DNA of 64,000 bases from Paraburkholderia sp. ZP32-5 (GCF_021390495.1 NZ_JAJEJP010000002.1:2480001-2544000); one strand, 5' to 3'; shown: positions 1-8,270, counted from the stretch's first letter. The notes: generated by a model from the sequence alone, not told the origin. Made by a program: numbers and translations.

Positions 1-56
1 TAACTGTCCGATTTTTGCTCGCCAACCGAATCCCTGCGACATCGTGAATACCTCGT

Positions 57-1085
57 TCAGAGTGCGCTCAATAGCGCCTGTAATTGCGCCTGCAACTGCT
101 CCGCAGTAGTCGACTCGTAGACTGCAAGCGCAACCATCATTGCGATGCGCAGTTTCTGCGGCGCAAGATCATTGCCCGAAAGGATGCCATCGGCTTTCAG
201 AAAGCGCTGCACCGGCACACAGCCGCGCGCGGCACGACTCGATTGCACCACGACTACACCCTGCTCGACGGCCCGCCGATAGGCTGCAATCTCGCCGGAT
301 GCGGGGCGCCCCGGCACCAGCCCGGCACTGATAATACAGCGCGAACCCGCTTGCACCAACGCGTCAATAACGGTGCCGTCCGCGCCCGCATATGACAACA
401 CGATATCGACACGCGGCAACGTGATCGATTCGTCGTCGAGCAGCTTGTGTGCAAACGAATTGATCTGCGCGGCCTTGCGCCGCCACGTCACCGAACCGTC
501 GGGCTCGACGCGCGCCAGCGGACCGAATGGCGGCGCTTCGAATGCATTCAGTTCGAAGCTCGCGGCTTTCGTTACATCGCGTGCATCGAAGAGCCAGCCA
601 TCCATCGCAACCAGCACGCCGGCATTGCGTGAGCCCGGTGTGCTCGCCGCGCTAATGGCGGCACGCAGATTGGCAGGTACGTCGCTCCCCGCTGTATTCG
701 CGGGTCTCTGCGCACCCGTGATAATCACCGGCTGTTCGATATCCAGCACGATTTGCAGGAACCACGCGGTTTCCTCCATCGTCGCGGTGCCGTGCGTGAC
801 GACAAATCCGGTGATCGACGGATCGGCCTTTGCAGACCTGTCGATCAGACGCGCGAGTTCGAGCCAGTCGGTCGGCTGAATCGCGACGCTACCGAGGCTG
901 CGAAAGTCGATCGGCACGATTTCAACGCCGGGTGCCAATTCACCGAGCGTTTCCAGCAAATGCCCGATTGGATGCACAATGCCGCTGTCGGCGTATTCGA
1001 CCCAGTCGAACGGGTCTCGCGCATGCATGGCGAAGGTGCCGCCGGTGCCGATCACCGCGACACGCGGTTTGCGTTGAATGCTCAT
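57..1085 (-). CDS. Asparaginase-fold amidohydrolase, substrate site altered
   Basis: A 342-residue protein of the type II L-asparaginase/glutaminase family, last gene of the Rieske operon. The nucleophile motif GTGGTF puts the catalytic Thr at residue 17, and HGTATMEETA (residues 98-107) carries the second catalytic Thr at 100. The proton-relay Lys is in DVTK (173). The family normally has Asp directly after the second Thr, where it holds the substrate alpha-amino group; here that residue is Ala101. I infer an amide or related substrate without an alpha-amino group. The ATG at 1085 is chosen because a longer frame upstream would overlap the ferredoxin gene and encodes no family sequence. It lies 2 bases after the ferredoxin stop, so the genes are probably co-translated. 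There is no signal peptide, so it should be cytoplasmic. Confidence 0.85.
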   Translation of the reverse strand: MSIQRKPRVAVIGTGGTFAMHARDPFDWVEYADSGIVHPIGHLLETLGELAPGVEIVPIDFRSLGSVAIQPTDWLELARLIDRSAKADPSITGFVVTHGTATMEETAWFLQIVLDIEQPVIITGAQRPANTAGSDVPANLRAAISAASTPGSRNAGVLVAMDGWLFDARDVTKAASFELNAFEAPPFGPLARVEPDGSVTWRRKAAQINSFAHKLLDDESITLPRVDIVLSYAGADGTVIDALVQAGSRCIISAGLVPGRPASGEIAAYRRAVEQGVVVVQSSRAARGCVPVQRFLKADGILSGNDLAPQKLRIAMMVALAVYESTTAEQLQAQLQALLSAL

Positions 1086-1087
1086 GC

Positions 1088-1456
1088 TTATCCGTAGAGT
1101 TTGATGAAGATCTGACCGTCCTCGACACGCACCTGATGAGCACGCGTATCCCGAACGATGGGCGCCGTGCAGGCCTTGCCGTCGCGCACATCGACCAGCC
1201 CGCCATGTAGCGGACATTCGATCTCGTGACCTTCCAGATACCCTTCGCTCAGCAGCGCGTAGCCATGGGTACAGATATCGTCGATTGCGAAAATATCGTT
1301 GTCCACGCGGAACACACCGACCTTGACGCCCTCGAGTACGAGGCCCTTACAGTCGTTGTCACCGAACAATTCCTCGGGCGACCCGACCGCGTACCAGCCA
1401 TCCACCGGCGGCGCAGTGCGTGTTTCGTCAGCCGGGATGATAGGAATAACGCTCAC
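1088..1456 (-). CDS. Rieske-type [2Fe-2S] ferredoxin
   Basis: A 122-residue electron carrier of the Rieske oxygenase ferredoxin family. The cluster ligands are visible as CTH (C62, H64) and CPLH (C81, H84) with the usual spacing. It most likely passes electrons from the FAD reductase encoded at 3750-5006 to the oxygenase at 6111-7439, giving a three-component system. It sits between the PyrD-like gene (11-base gap upstream) and the asparaginase-like gene (2-base gap downstream). It is slightly longer at the N-terminus than typical 105-110-residue ferredoxins. A second, separate Rieske ferredoxin gene occurs at 62317. Confidence 0.9.
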   Translation of the reverse strand: MSVIPIIPADETRTAPPVDGWYAVGSPEELFGDNDCKGLVLEGVKVGVFRVDNDIFAIDDICTHGYALLSEGYLEGHEIECPLHGGLVDVRDGKACTAPIVRDTRAHQVRVEDGQIFIKLYG

Positions 1457-1466
1457 GGTAAATCCT

Positions 1467-2372
1467 TTATTCGTATGGTTTCATTGCGCCAATGAGGTCG
1501 CGAAGATGCTCGATGCCGCGACGTTCACAGAACGCATGGAGTTGATCGATGATGGTCGGCATGATGCCGGGCGAGCGAAAATTCGCGGTACCTACCTGCA
1601 CCGCGGTACAGCCTGCCAGCATGAATTCGACGACGTCCTCCGCCGAGCCGATGCCACCGCAACCAATCACCGGAATGGATACCGCCTTCGCACATTGGTA
1701 GGCCATTCTCAGCATGATGGGTTTCGTCGCCGCGCCCGTGATTCCGCCCATTACGTTGGCGACGCGCGGCATGCACGTTTCAACGTCGATCGCCATCGCG
1801 AGAATTGCGTTACCCACGATAAGCGCATCCGCGCCGGCTTCCTGCGCCGCCTTCGCCACGTCGATAAGGTTGCCCGCGTTCGGGGTCATCTTGGCCCACA
1901 CGGGCACGCCGGCTGCCTTCATGGCCCGCACAACCAGATACGTCGCCTCGGGGTCCATGCCGAACGCCTTGCCGTCTTTCTTCAGATTCGGACACGACAC
2001 ATTGGCTTCGAGCGCTGCAATTCCGGATCCGGCCAGTTTGGTTGCGAGCGCGCCGAATTCTTCGACCGTGTCGGCCGAAATGCTGCCAATAAGCGGTGGC
2101 GTGAAGCGCCGATAAAACGGCACCGTGGTATTCAGGTAGTAATCGACGCCCTTGCTCGGAATACCGATCGAAAATAGCGTGGCGTCACGAAATTCGGCGA
2201 CGCGCGGCGGCGGCACACCTTCACGGACATCATGTGTGATGGTCTTGGTGACGATCGCGCCAAGACGGTTCAGGTCGAATACCCGGGCATGACCCTCCGC
2301 GAATGTGCCGGACCCAGGCATCACCGGATTGTCCAGTTGCACGCTGCCAATCTCGACGCTTAAATCCGACAT
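1467..2372 (-). CDS. Dihydroorotate dehydrogenase (PyrD type 1B)-like flavoprotein
   Basis: A 301-residue FMN TIM-barrel of the class 1B dihydroorotate dehydrogenase family. NVSCPN (residues 124-129) carries the catalytic-base Cys127, and AFGMDP, MGGITGAATKP and GCGGIGSAEDV match the family's FMN and phosphate-binding segments. The orotate-binding loop that reads LNAIGLQN in canonical enzymes is LFSIGIPS here (residues 66-73), so two Asn that contact orotate are gone. I infer oxidation or reduction of another dihydro-ring substrate. The start is the ATG at 2372, overlapping the stop of the PyrK-like gene (TGATG). The pair sits inside a Rieske oxygenase operon, not with pyrimidine genes. A housekeeping pyrD cannot be excluded by sequence alone but looks unlikely. 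Confidence 0.85.
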   Translation of the reverse strand: MSDLSVEIGSVQLDNPVMPGSGTFAEGHARVFDLNRLGAIVTKTITHDVREGVPPPRVAEFRDATLFSIGIPSKGVDYYLNTTVPFYRRFTPPLIGSISADTVEEFGALATKLAGSGIAALEANVSCPNLKKDGKAFGMDPEATYLVVRAMKAAGVPVWAKMTPNAGNLIDVAKAAQEAGADALIVGNAILAMAIDVETCMPRVANVMGGITGAATKPIMLRMAYQCAKAVSIPVIGCGGIGSAEDVVEFMLAGCTAVQVGTANFRSPGIMPTIIDQLHAFCERRGIEHLRDLIGAMKPYE

Positions 2373-3169
2373 CACGCTACTTCCCGGAGATTGAAGACAG
2401 GACCATCCCAGCACACCCGCTTATAGGTGAAGTCGTCGCAGCTGGTGCGCATCGGTAGCACGCACGCGTAGCATGAGCCAACGCCGCAGCCCATTCTCTG
2501 TTCCACCGCGACTTCACCGGCTATTCCCCATTCGCTGGCAAGCCGATGCATCAGTGCGGTAATCCGCTTCGATCCGCATGTGGCGATGTAATCGAAAGGA
2601 CGCGCCGCGTGCAGCCAACGCAGTTGTTCTTCGAGTTGTTTGATATCGCTGGTACCGTCTTCGTCGGAAACCACTTCGACATGGCCGCATGATTCGCGCA
2701 ACCGCGCTTCGGACATCACGAGCGCACGTGTCCGCGCACTCAATACTGCTGTCACTTCCGCACCGCACGCTGCGGAATGAGCGGCGAGTGGACAGAGCGT
2801 CGCCAGGCCAACACCGCGTGCAATCAACAATACGTGCTTCGTTGCGGCCGGTGGGGCAAAGCCTTTTCCTAAAGGCCCGAGCGCGTTGAGAATGTCTTTC
2901 GGCCGCAACGCAGCGAGTGCCTGCGTACCGGCACCGTGAACTTTGTAGAGGAATTCAAGCTGGTCAGGCGCCGCACGATAAACGCTCATTGGGCGCCGCA
3001 GAAATGCATCGCCGCATTGCAGATGGAAGAACTGCCCCGGCAAAGCGAGTGCCGCACGATGCGGTGGCAACAGAATCAGATGACGATATTCCGCGTTGAC
3101 CGGCTCGTTGCTGATCACCTCGCACAGATGCTCGACAATCTCTGGTTCAACGTTGTCATGTGCTGTCAT
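2372..3169 (-). CDS. PyrK-like electron-transfer subunit (FAD, [2Fe-2S])
   Basis: A 265-residue ferredoxin-NADP-reductase-superfamily protein resembling the PyrK subunit of class 1B dihydroorotate dehydrogenase. An FAD-binding barrel (RRPMSVY, about residues 58-64) is followed by a nucleotide-binding half and a C-terminal [2Fe-2S] motif, GCGVGSCYAC (C228, C233, C236) plus C253 in RVCWDGPVF, the PyrK pattern. It should move electrons between the adjacent PyrD-like FMN subunit and NAD. The ATG at 3169 overlaps the stop of the SnoaL-like gene (ATGA), and its own stop overlaps the PyrD-like start, so translation is coupled on both sides. Confidence 0.85.
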   Translation of the reverse strand: MTAHDNVEPEIVEHLCEVISNEPVNAEYRHLILLPPHRAALALPGQFFHLQCGDAFLRRPMSVYRAAPDQLEFLYKVHGAGTQALAALRPKDILNALGPLGKGFAPPAATKHVLLIARGVGLATLCPLAAHSAACGAEVTAVLSARTRALVMSEARLRESCGHVEVVSDEDGTSDIKQLEEQLRWLHAARPFDYIATCGSKRITALMHRLASEWGIAGEVAVEQRMGCGVGSCYACVLPMRTSCDDFTYKRVCWDGPVFNLREVA

Positions 3170-3753
3170 GATGCGGATCGCTGGCGAATTGCATCGAGTC
3201 CGGCAAGTGCGCTGGAGACAGGCAACGTCGTGTCGGCAAGTTCCATCATCTGCAGATCGCTGAAGCGCATATAGCTGATCAACCAACGACCCTCTTCGAA
3301 CCGGTATCTTTCGTGCGTGACCGCGCCAAGCCACACTGCACGCGCAGTGTCCGAGCGAATGGCCACTTGCATAAGACGCCAGTACGCCTCGGCTTCGTTA
3401 CCGTTCGCGCTGACGCGAATCGATTCGCTGGTGTAGTAATGCATCGCGAAGCGCCACGGCGAGCGCCTGAACCATGCGTGCAGCGCTTCGCGGCCGGTCA
3501 GATCGTCGCCGAAATCATTACCGCCGGCCCATACCGCATCGTGCGTAAAACATGCGGCCTGCTCGCCTGCAATGCGATCCATCTGATCGCTCGGGATACG
3601 CTCGTAGTCGGACGTATATTTCGCGTCGGCCAGCGCGCTGTAATGGGCTTTCAACGCGCGGATCGCTTCGATGGCTTCGAGTCGAAGCACGCGTGTTTCC
3701 AGACTGCTGCCCGACTCCGCCGGCATCGGCTCGAATGAACGTACGATGGTCAT
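3166..3753 (-). CDS. SnoaL/NTF2-fold protein, oxygenase beta-subunit-like
   Basis: A 195-residue protein with an NTF2-like (SnoaL) domain: an N-terminal helix (RLEAIEAIRALKAHYSALAD), an acidic segment and strands ending in RYRFEEGRWLISYM. Rieske oxygenase beta subunits share this fold, and the operon has no other beta-subunit candidate. It could therefore be a divergent beta subunit or an independent isomerase/dehydratase of the SnoaL type. It is coupled by 4-base ATGA overlaps to the reductase gene upstream and the PyrK-like gene downstream. No metal or cofactor motif is visible. The fold assignment is firm; the role is inferred from context. Confidence 0.75.
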   Translation of the reverse strand: MTIVRSFEPMPAESGSSLETRVLRLEAIEAIRALKAHYSALADAKYTSDYERIPSDQMDRIAGEQAACFTHDAVWAGGNDFGDDLTGREALHAWFRRSPWRFAMHYYTSESIRVSANGNEAEAYWRLMQVAIRSDTARAVWLGAVTHERYRFEEGRWLISYMRFSDLQMMELADTTLPVSSALAGLDAIRQRSAS

Positions 3754-5006
3754 ACAAAGCTCTTCAAAGCAATAGCGGGGTCGGCCAGTTTCATGCGGTC
3801 AACCGGCTTGCGGCTTTCGACCAGCCCTTCCAGGAAACGACGCTCCCGGCCCTGGTTGATCAAAACGCCCCCCTGCACGATGCCATCACGCACGAGCAGG
3901 ATCGATGCCGGGCCTTCGTCAGGCAACCCGCGCACGACTTCATCGGCACCATCGCGCAGACTACCGACGACCTGGATGTTGTAGCCGAGAAGATCGGTCC
4001 ACATCCATGGCGTTTCCTTGTAGACCTCGGTTGCACCGAGCAGATTCCGCGCTACGGTCTTCGCCTGTTTTTCAGCATTGCGCCATGTTTCGAGACGTAC
4101 CCCGCCGCTATCCTTTTCCGAAGAATGGATCACGTGCGCAACATCACCGGCCGCGAAAAGCCATGGCATGCTATCGACGCGGCAACACTCGTCGACCTTC
4201 ACACCGGTCGCACCGCCAATGCCGGTGCCGTCCAGGAACGCCGGATTGCAATCCACGCCTATCGCGATCAGCACGGTATCCGCGGCCACTTCAAACGATT
4301 GGCCGCCGTTACGCTGACAACGCACGACCAGACCATCTACGCCGCGCTCGATTCCGCTGACGCTCACATTGGTCTCGATTCGCGCGCCACGATCCTCGTA
4401 CTTGTTCGCGAGCCATTTGCCCAGCGATGGCGTCATGCCCCGCGAAAGAATACGCGGACCGCCCTCGATCACCGTCACCGATGCATTCATCGACAGCGCC
4501 GACGACGCGACTTCCATTCCGATCACACCGGCGCCAATGATCGCGATGCCGCGGCTTTTCGACAGTGCTTCGCGAATCATCACGCTGTCGTTAATCGAGC
4601 GCAGTACATGCACGCCCGCGAGATCCGCACCGGGGATTTCACCGTTACGCGGTACTCCGCCCGTTGCGATCACCATCTGATCGAACTGAACTTCACGACC
4701 ACTCTGCAGATGCAGCACGCGCTTTTCGACATCGAGCCGCACAACCGCGTCGTTGACGAATTCGATGTTCGATGCAGCGAGCGCATCTTCCGTCCAGAAA
4801 CTCGCTGGCTCCAACGTCACGGACGGCACAGTCGCTTCCGTCAGCCATGCTTTCGAAAGCGGCGGACGCTCATAAGGCGCGTGCGCTTCGTTGCCGATCA
4901 GCGTGATCTTGCCTCGGTGGCCAAGCGAACGCAGATTCTGTACGATGCGTCCGCCCGCATGACCCGCGCCGACAACGGCAATGTGGGAATGGAGCACGTC
5001 GGTCAT
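3750..5006 (-). CDS. FAD-dependent ferredoxin reductase of a Rieske oxygenase system
   Basis: A 418-residue flavoprotein of the BphA4/NAD(P)H:ferredoxin reductase family. The N-terminal FAD motif is VVGAGHAGG (about residues 10-18) with the family segment YERPPLSK. The NAD-binding motif is IIGAGVIGMEVA in the middle, and FAAGD marks the second FAD contact. It should oxidise NADH and reduce the Rieske ferredoxin encoded at 1088-1456. The start is the ATG at 5006, whose first base pair overlaps the cupin stop (TAATG); the longer frame upstream would overlap the cupin gene. Downstream it overlaps the SnoaL-like gene by four bases. Confidence 0.9.
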   Translation of the reverse strand: MTDVLHSHIAVVGAGHAGGRIVQNLRSLGHRGKITLIGNEAHAPYERPPLSKAWLTEATVPSVTLEPASFWTEDALAASNIEFVNDAVVRLDVEKRVLHLQSGREVQFDQMVIATGGVPRNGEIPGADLAGVHVLRSINDSVMIREALSKSRGIAIIGAGVIGMEVASSALSMNASVTVIEGGPRILSRGMTPSLGKWLANKYEDRGARIETNVSVSGIERGVDGLVVRCQRNGGQSFEVAADTVLIAIGVDCNPAFLDGTGIGGATGVKVDECCRVDSMPWLFAAGDVAHVIHSSEKDSGGVRLETWRNAEKQAKTVARNLLGATEVYKETPWMWTDLLGYNIQVVGSLRDGADEVVRGLPDEGPASILLVRDGIVQGGVLINQGRERRFLEGLVESRKPVDRMKLADPAIALKSFV

Positions 5007-5299
5007 TACCGATCCCTTTGCGGCAACGTGCTTACGTGATACAGCTTGCCCGTATCCGACACGCAAATGATCTGACGCGGCTCGCCGGGTGGAATCAGAA
5101 TGACTTCACCCGTCTGCAACCGATACGACTCCCCCGCGGCATTGATGTCGAACATGCCTTCCACGATAGCGACGATCTGCTCGCCGCCCGTTTCCGCTTC
5201 TCGCACATCGCCTTTGACGAGGTTATCGAAACCCATCGACAGCAAATTGCCTTGAGTACTGTCGCCTTGCACATGCGTGCAGCCGATTCTGTTTTCCAT
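5006..5299 (-). CDS. Small cupin protein
   Basis: A 97-residue single-domain cupin. The core shows GGEQIVAIVEGMFDI followed by LQTGEVILIPPGEPRQI, the two conserved cupin motifs, but the first motif lacks the usual HxH pair. Metal binding is therefore doubtful. The ATG at 5299 overlaps the stop of the preceding cupin gene (TGATG); a GTG one codon upstream is possible. Two cupin genes in tandem inside a Rieske oxygenase operon are unusual. A role as a small-molecule isomerase, lyase or ligand sensor is possible, but no function can be assigned. Confidence 0.8.
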   Translation of the reverse strand: MENRIGCTHVQGDSTQGNLLSMGFDNLVKGDVREAETGGEQIVAIVEGMFDINAAGESYRLQTGEVILIPPGEPRQIICVSDTGKLYHVSTLPQRDR

Positions 5300-5712
5300 C
5301 ACGCAGCACCCCGGTTCGCGAGCGGATAGTAAGGCGTATCGTCCTCGGCGGTGTATTCGGCGCGCGGCGGCGACACGACATTCAGACGCATGCTGACGCC
5401 TTCCTCGCCATACGAATTGACGCCGTAATGACTGAGACCGCCTGGAATCAGCATTGCGTCGCCCTGCGGCAACCGGCGCTCAACCTCGCTGCCGTCCGGA
5501 TGAACCTCGAAGATCGAACACGAACCTTTGACCTGAAACGAGGCCTCCTCGCCGTGATCATGTGCCTTGGCCGGAAGCGCCGTGCCCTTTTCCTGCACGA
5601 ACTTCACGACCGCGACGCTCATCGTCTTGCCGATGATCGTCTTCATGTACAGACCGTTTTCGACAACGGCCTTCAGGTTGTCATCGATAGCGAACACGCG
5701 ACATTTAGGCAT
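5299..5712 (-). CDS. Cupin protein with HxH metal motif
   Basis: A 137-residue cupin. Motif 1 reads KAHDHGEEASFQVKG (about residues 49-63), with His residues and Glu in positions typical of metal ligands. Motif 2 is GDAMLIPGGLSHYGV, contributing a further His. This points to a mononuclear metal cupin, in contrast to the metal-ligand-poor cupin next to it. The ATG lies 17 bases downstream of the 120-residue gene, and the stop overlaps the second cupin start. Its place in the operon suggests a step after ring hydroxylation, or stabilisation of an intermediate; the reaction is unknown. Confidence 0.85.
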   Translation of the reverse strand: MPKCRVFAIDDNLKAVVENGLYMKTIIGKTMSVAVVKFVQEKGTALPAKAHDHGEEASFQVKGSCSIFEVHPDGSEVERRLPQGDAMLIPGGLSHYGVNSYGEEGVSMRLNVVSPPRAEYTAEDDTPYYPLANRGAA

Positions 5713-5729
5713 ATCTATCTCCCCTCTGG

Positions 5730-6092
5730 TTACGGACGCGGCGAGAGCACGAAATCTTCGTCGGCGGCAAATCGGCGCGACTCATAGCCGTCGATCACAT
5801 TCGGCTGCTTGTAGAACTCGACCGCCGGAGCGATTTCCGCGAGCGACAGCAGCAGCTTCATCATCGTGAGCGCTTGCGGATCCTGCTCGAGGGTGTCCAA
5901 CTGGAACTGGTTCACCCATGCGATGATTTCGTCAACACGCGGCATGATCGCGTCGCGGAATGCCTGAATGGCTTCCATACCGACTGTATGGCGTTGCGTG
6001 TTGCGTTCGGTTTCGGTGGTCAGTGCCCACATCGCGACAAAGGGGGCGAGTTCGGCAAACTGTTCGGGCAACGGCGTTGCGATATTCGTCAT
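5730..6092 (-). CDS. Small helical protein of unknown function
   Basis: A 120-residue, acidic, probably all-helical protein. I do not recognise a family. It has no signal peptide, no membrane segment and no cysteines. It is the second gene of the operon, 18 bases after the oxygenase alpha stop, a position that suggests a partner or accessory subunit of the oxygenase. The reading frame is supported by its tight packing between two clear genes and by codon use like its neighbours. Confidence 0.7.
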   Translation of the reverse strand: MTNIATPLPEQFAELAPFVAMWALTTETERNTQRHTVGMEAIQAFRDAIMPRVDEIIAWVNQFQLDTLEQDPQALTMMKLLLSLAEIAPAVEFYKQPNVIDGYESRRFAADEDFVLSPRP

Positions 6093-6110
6093 TTCTGGAT
6101 TCCGTGAAGA

Positions 6111-7439
6111 TTAGTTGCCCACTGCGTGCTTCGCAGCAGCATCCCGCGCTTCGCCCTGCGCAATCATGTTTTCGACCACGTGGTACGCGTGACGCACCAT
6201 CAGTTCGTTGTCTTGCAGGATCATGTGCGTCTTGACGCCGGTTTGCGCCGCACGTTGCGTGCGCTCCAGCGTGCTGAAATCTTCGAGCAGCACGTCACGC
6301 AGCGCGACCTTCATGTATTCGAGGAAGAAGCGGCCGCCAGGTGTCGTCATTTCCGGGTAGAACACGCGTGCATCGACCAGCGTCCTGTTGTGCGACACCG
6401 GCCGGAACGTGTAGGCCTGGAAATAGTTCGGACGTAACGACACGTAGAAATCCGGAAAGATGACGTTCATGTCGAACAGCCAGTTCGGGCTCTTCGTCCA
6501 GTTCACGCCTTCCGGCAGTGCGTCGAGCGGGAATTGCTCCTTGGCGCTGCCCATGCCGGCGCGCAGCGCGGCGGCGGCAATCGGGCGCGCGCTAGCGGCA
6601 TCCGACAATGCATTCGACGCTGCCGCGCCGCCTTCGGTGACAGCCTTCGGATTGCCGTAGACCGACTTCTGGTTGCCCGCAATCGACAGACGGCGATGCA
6701 GTTCGCCGCAGATCACATCGAGCGGCGGCATACCTTCTTCATCGCCCGACTTGTCGATCGCGTCGGCAATCGAATTACCGTGAACATAAGCGACGTGGTA
6801 GGCCTCCTGGAATGCATCCAGTGCCAGCTTCCAGTTGCAGTTCACAACCGAGGTCCAGCGGAAACCGTTCGTCAGCTTGTCCCACGGGTAGCCTTCGATG
6901 CTGCCGAAAACCGGCTTCATGAAGTCTTCCAGCGACTGCTCCGGATTCGGGTTCATGTTGACGAAGATAAAGCCCTGCCACACTTCGCACGCCACCCGGC
7001 TCAGGCCGAATTTCTCGCATTCCAGATTGAAGAAACGCTTTTCTTCCGGAACACCGGTCAGGTTTCCGTCGAGGTCGTACGCCCAGCCATGGAACTTGCA
7101 GAAGAACTTGCGCGTATTGCCTTTCTTGTCATAGACGATTTCATTCAGACGGTGCGCGCAGACGTTGTGCATCGCGCGGATTTCGCCCTGACGGTTGCGC
7201 ACGACGATGATTTGCGTATCGCACACTTCGAGATCGGCGACGAAGTAATCGCCGGTCTTCGGAATCTGATCGACGCGGCCGACGTGCAGCCACGTCTTTT
7301 TGAAAATGTGCTTCTTCTCGCGTTCGAAGTATTCGGGCGAAATGTACGGCTCGACCGGAATCAGGCCCGAACCCAGTTCCGGATACTTCGCGGTCACCGT
7401 ACCTTCCGGCGCGGGGATGGTGTCCATAGTGTCTTGCAT
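6111..7439 (-). CDS. Rieske aromatic-ring oxygenase alpha subunit
   Basis: A 442-residue catalytic subunit, first gene of module A. The Rieske ligands are C94/H96 (CAHR) and C114/H117 (CKFHGW). The mononuclear-iron site is in the NWKLALDAFQEAYHVAYVH region (D208, H215, H220). The usual CxHRG is CAHRLN here, and an Ala-rich insertion (about residues 270-300) interrupts the catalytic domain. The ATG at 7439 is preceded by GAGGT 7 bases away; the longer frame would need a TTG start. It should dihydroxylate an aromatic or heteroaromatic substrate using the reductase and ferredoxin in the same operon. The substrate is unknown. Confidence 0.92.
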   Translation of the reverse strand: MQDTMDTIPAPEGTVTAKYPELGSGLIPVEPYISPEYFEREKKHIFKKTWLHVGRVDQIPKTGDYFVADLEVCDTQIIVVRNRQGEIRAMHNVCAHRLNEIVYDKKGNTRKFFCKFHGWAYDLDGNLTGVPEEKRFFNLECEKFGLSRVACEVWQGFIFVNMNPNPEQSLEDFMKPVFGSIEGYPWDKLTNGFRWTSVVNCNWKLALDAFQEAYHVAYVHGNSIADAIDKSGDEEGMPPLDVICGELHRRLSIAGNQKSVYGNPKAVTEGGAAASNALSDAASARPIAAAALRAGMGSAKEQFPLDALPEGVNWTKSPNWLFDMNVIFPDFYVSLRPNYFQAYTFRPVSHNRTLVDARVFYPEMTTPGGRFFLEYMKVALRDVLLEDFSTLERTQRAAQTGVKTHMILQDNELMVRHAYHVVENMIAQGEARDAAAKHAVGN

Positions 7440-7480
7440 AACTTTGACCTCGATAGCGGCGTCTTCCAATAATGAATAGC

Positions 7481-7509
7481 ATTCTGTTTTTAGACGCAGC
7501 TTCTGTCAA
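7481..7509 (-). promoter_or_regulatory. Sigma-70 promoter of the module A operon
   Basis: On the minus strand a perfect -35 TTGACA (7504-7509) is followed after 17 bases by CAGAAT (7481-7486, 4 of 6 matches to the -10 consensus). It lies between the tetR terminator and the oxygenase start, giving a leader of about 35 bases. A short symmetric element, GAAT-N3-ATTC, overlaps the -10 region and could be the TetR site. Confidence 0.65.
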
Positions 7510-7521
7510 GCGCAAAAACAA

Positions 7522-7553
7522 AGCCCCGAAGACCGCGCAGGGCCTTCGGGGCT
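7522..7553 (-). terminator. Rho-independent terminator after tetR
   Basis: A perfect 10-bp stem, AGCCCCGAAG (7522-7531) with CTTCGGGGCT (7544-7553), closes a 12-base loop and is followed on the minus strand by a T-rich tract (tttgttttt). It ends the tetR transcript and separates it from the oxygenase operon. Confidence 0.88.
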
Positions 7554-7581
7554 AGGTGGGACGGACAGCGGAGCAGCAGGG

Positions 7582-8160
7582 TTAGGTGTTTTCACCTAAC
7601 AGCAGGTCGATCATCAGATCGGCCAGCGCATCGCCGTCACGTATATCGCCGATGCGTTGATTGATGACGAATCCGTCGAACGCCATCCATATGATGTGCG
7701 ACAGCAGTTTGCTTTCCGCGATATGCCTGCGCTCCGGCGGCAGCGAGTCAATGATCATTTGCGTCAGCAACGTTTCCGCCTGACTCAGCAGATTGTTCGG
7801 TTTGGACGCTCCCTCGGGCGCGCCGGCAAGTGCCTCGATCATCGCGTTCGCAAACGAATGATCCGCCTGGGGTATGTCGCGCCAGATACCGAGGAAGATA
7901 CGCCGCAAGCGCGTTTCCGGCGTTCTGAACTTCTGCACCTGTTCCGCGAGCGTGTGGATCTGACGGAGCAGCCAGGGCGTATTGATTTCGTAGAGAACCG
8001 TCAGCTTCGAATCGAAATAGATATACAGATTCGACACTGTCGTACCGGCTACGCGGGCAATTTCCGCCATCGTTGTTGCTGAATAGCCCTTTCTGCAAAA
8101 AAGATCGAAAGCGGCCGCAAGGATCGCGTCACGTACCTCTGTTTTCTTGACCTGTGCCAT
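7582..8160 (-). CDS. TetR-family transcriptional regulator
   Basis: A 192-residue TetR-type regulator. The N-terminal helix-turn-helix shows DAILAAAFDLFCRKGYSATT then MAEIARVAGTTVSNLYIYF (about residues 11-49), and the C-terminal ligand domain is helical. The ATG has an AAGGT Shine-Dalgarno six bases upstream. It is transcribed towards the module A operon but separated from it by its own terminator, so it probably acts on the promoter at 7481-7509 or on the MmgE/ADH operon upstream. The ligand is unknown. Confidence 0.9.
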   Translation of the reverse strand: MAQVKKTEVRDAILAAAFDLFCRKGYSATTMAEIARVAGTTVSNLYIYFDSKLTVLYEINTPWLLRQIHTLAEQVQKFRTPETRLRRIFLGIWRDIPQADHSFANAMIEALAGAPEGASKPNNLLSQAETLLTQMIIDSLPPERRHIAESKLLSHIIWMAFDGFVINQRIGDIRDGDALADLMIDLLLGENT

Positions 8161-8270
8161 TGGTTACCTTGCCATGCGAAGTGAGCTTATGAGCGGAGAC
8201 CAATCCGCCTTGTTGTGATGAAATTTTCGCCCCAATAACGAGCAATACTCTTATTTTCCCCGGATTATAA

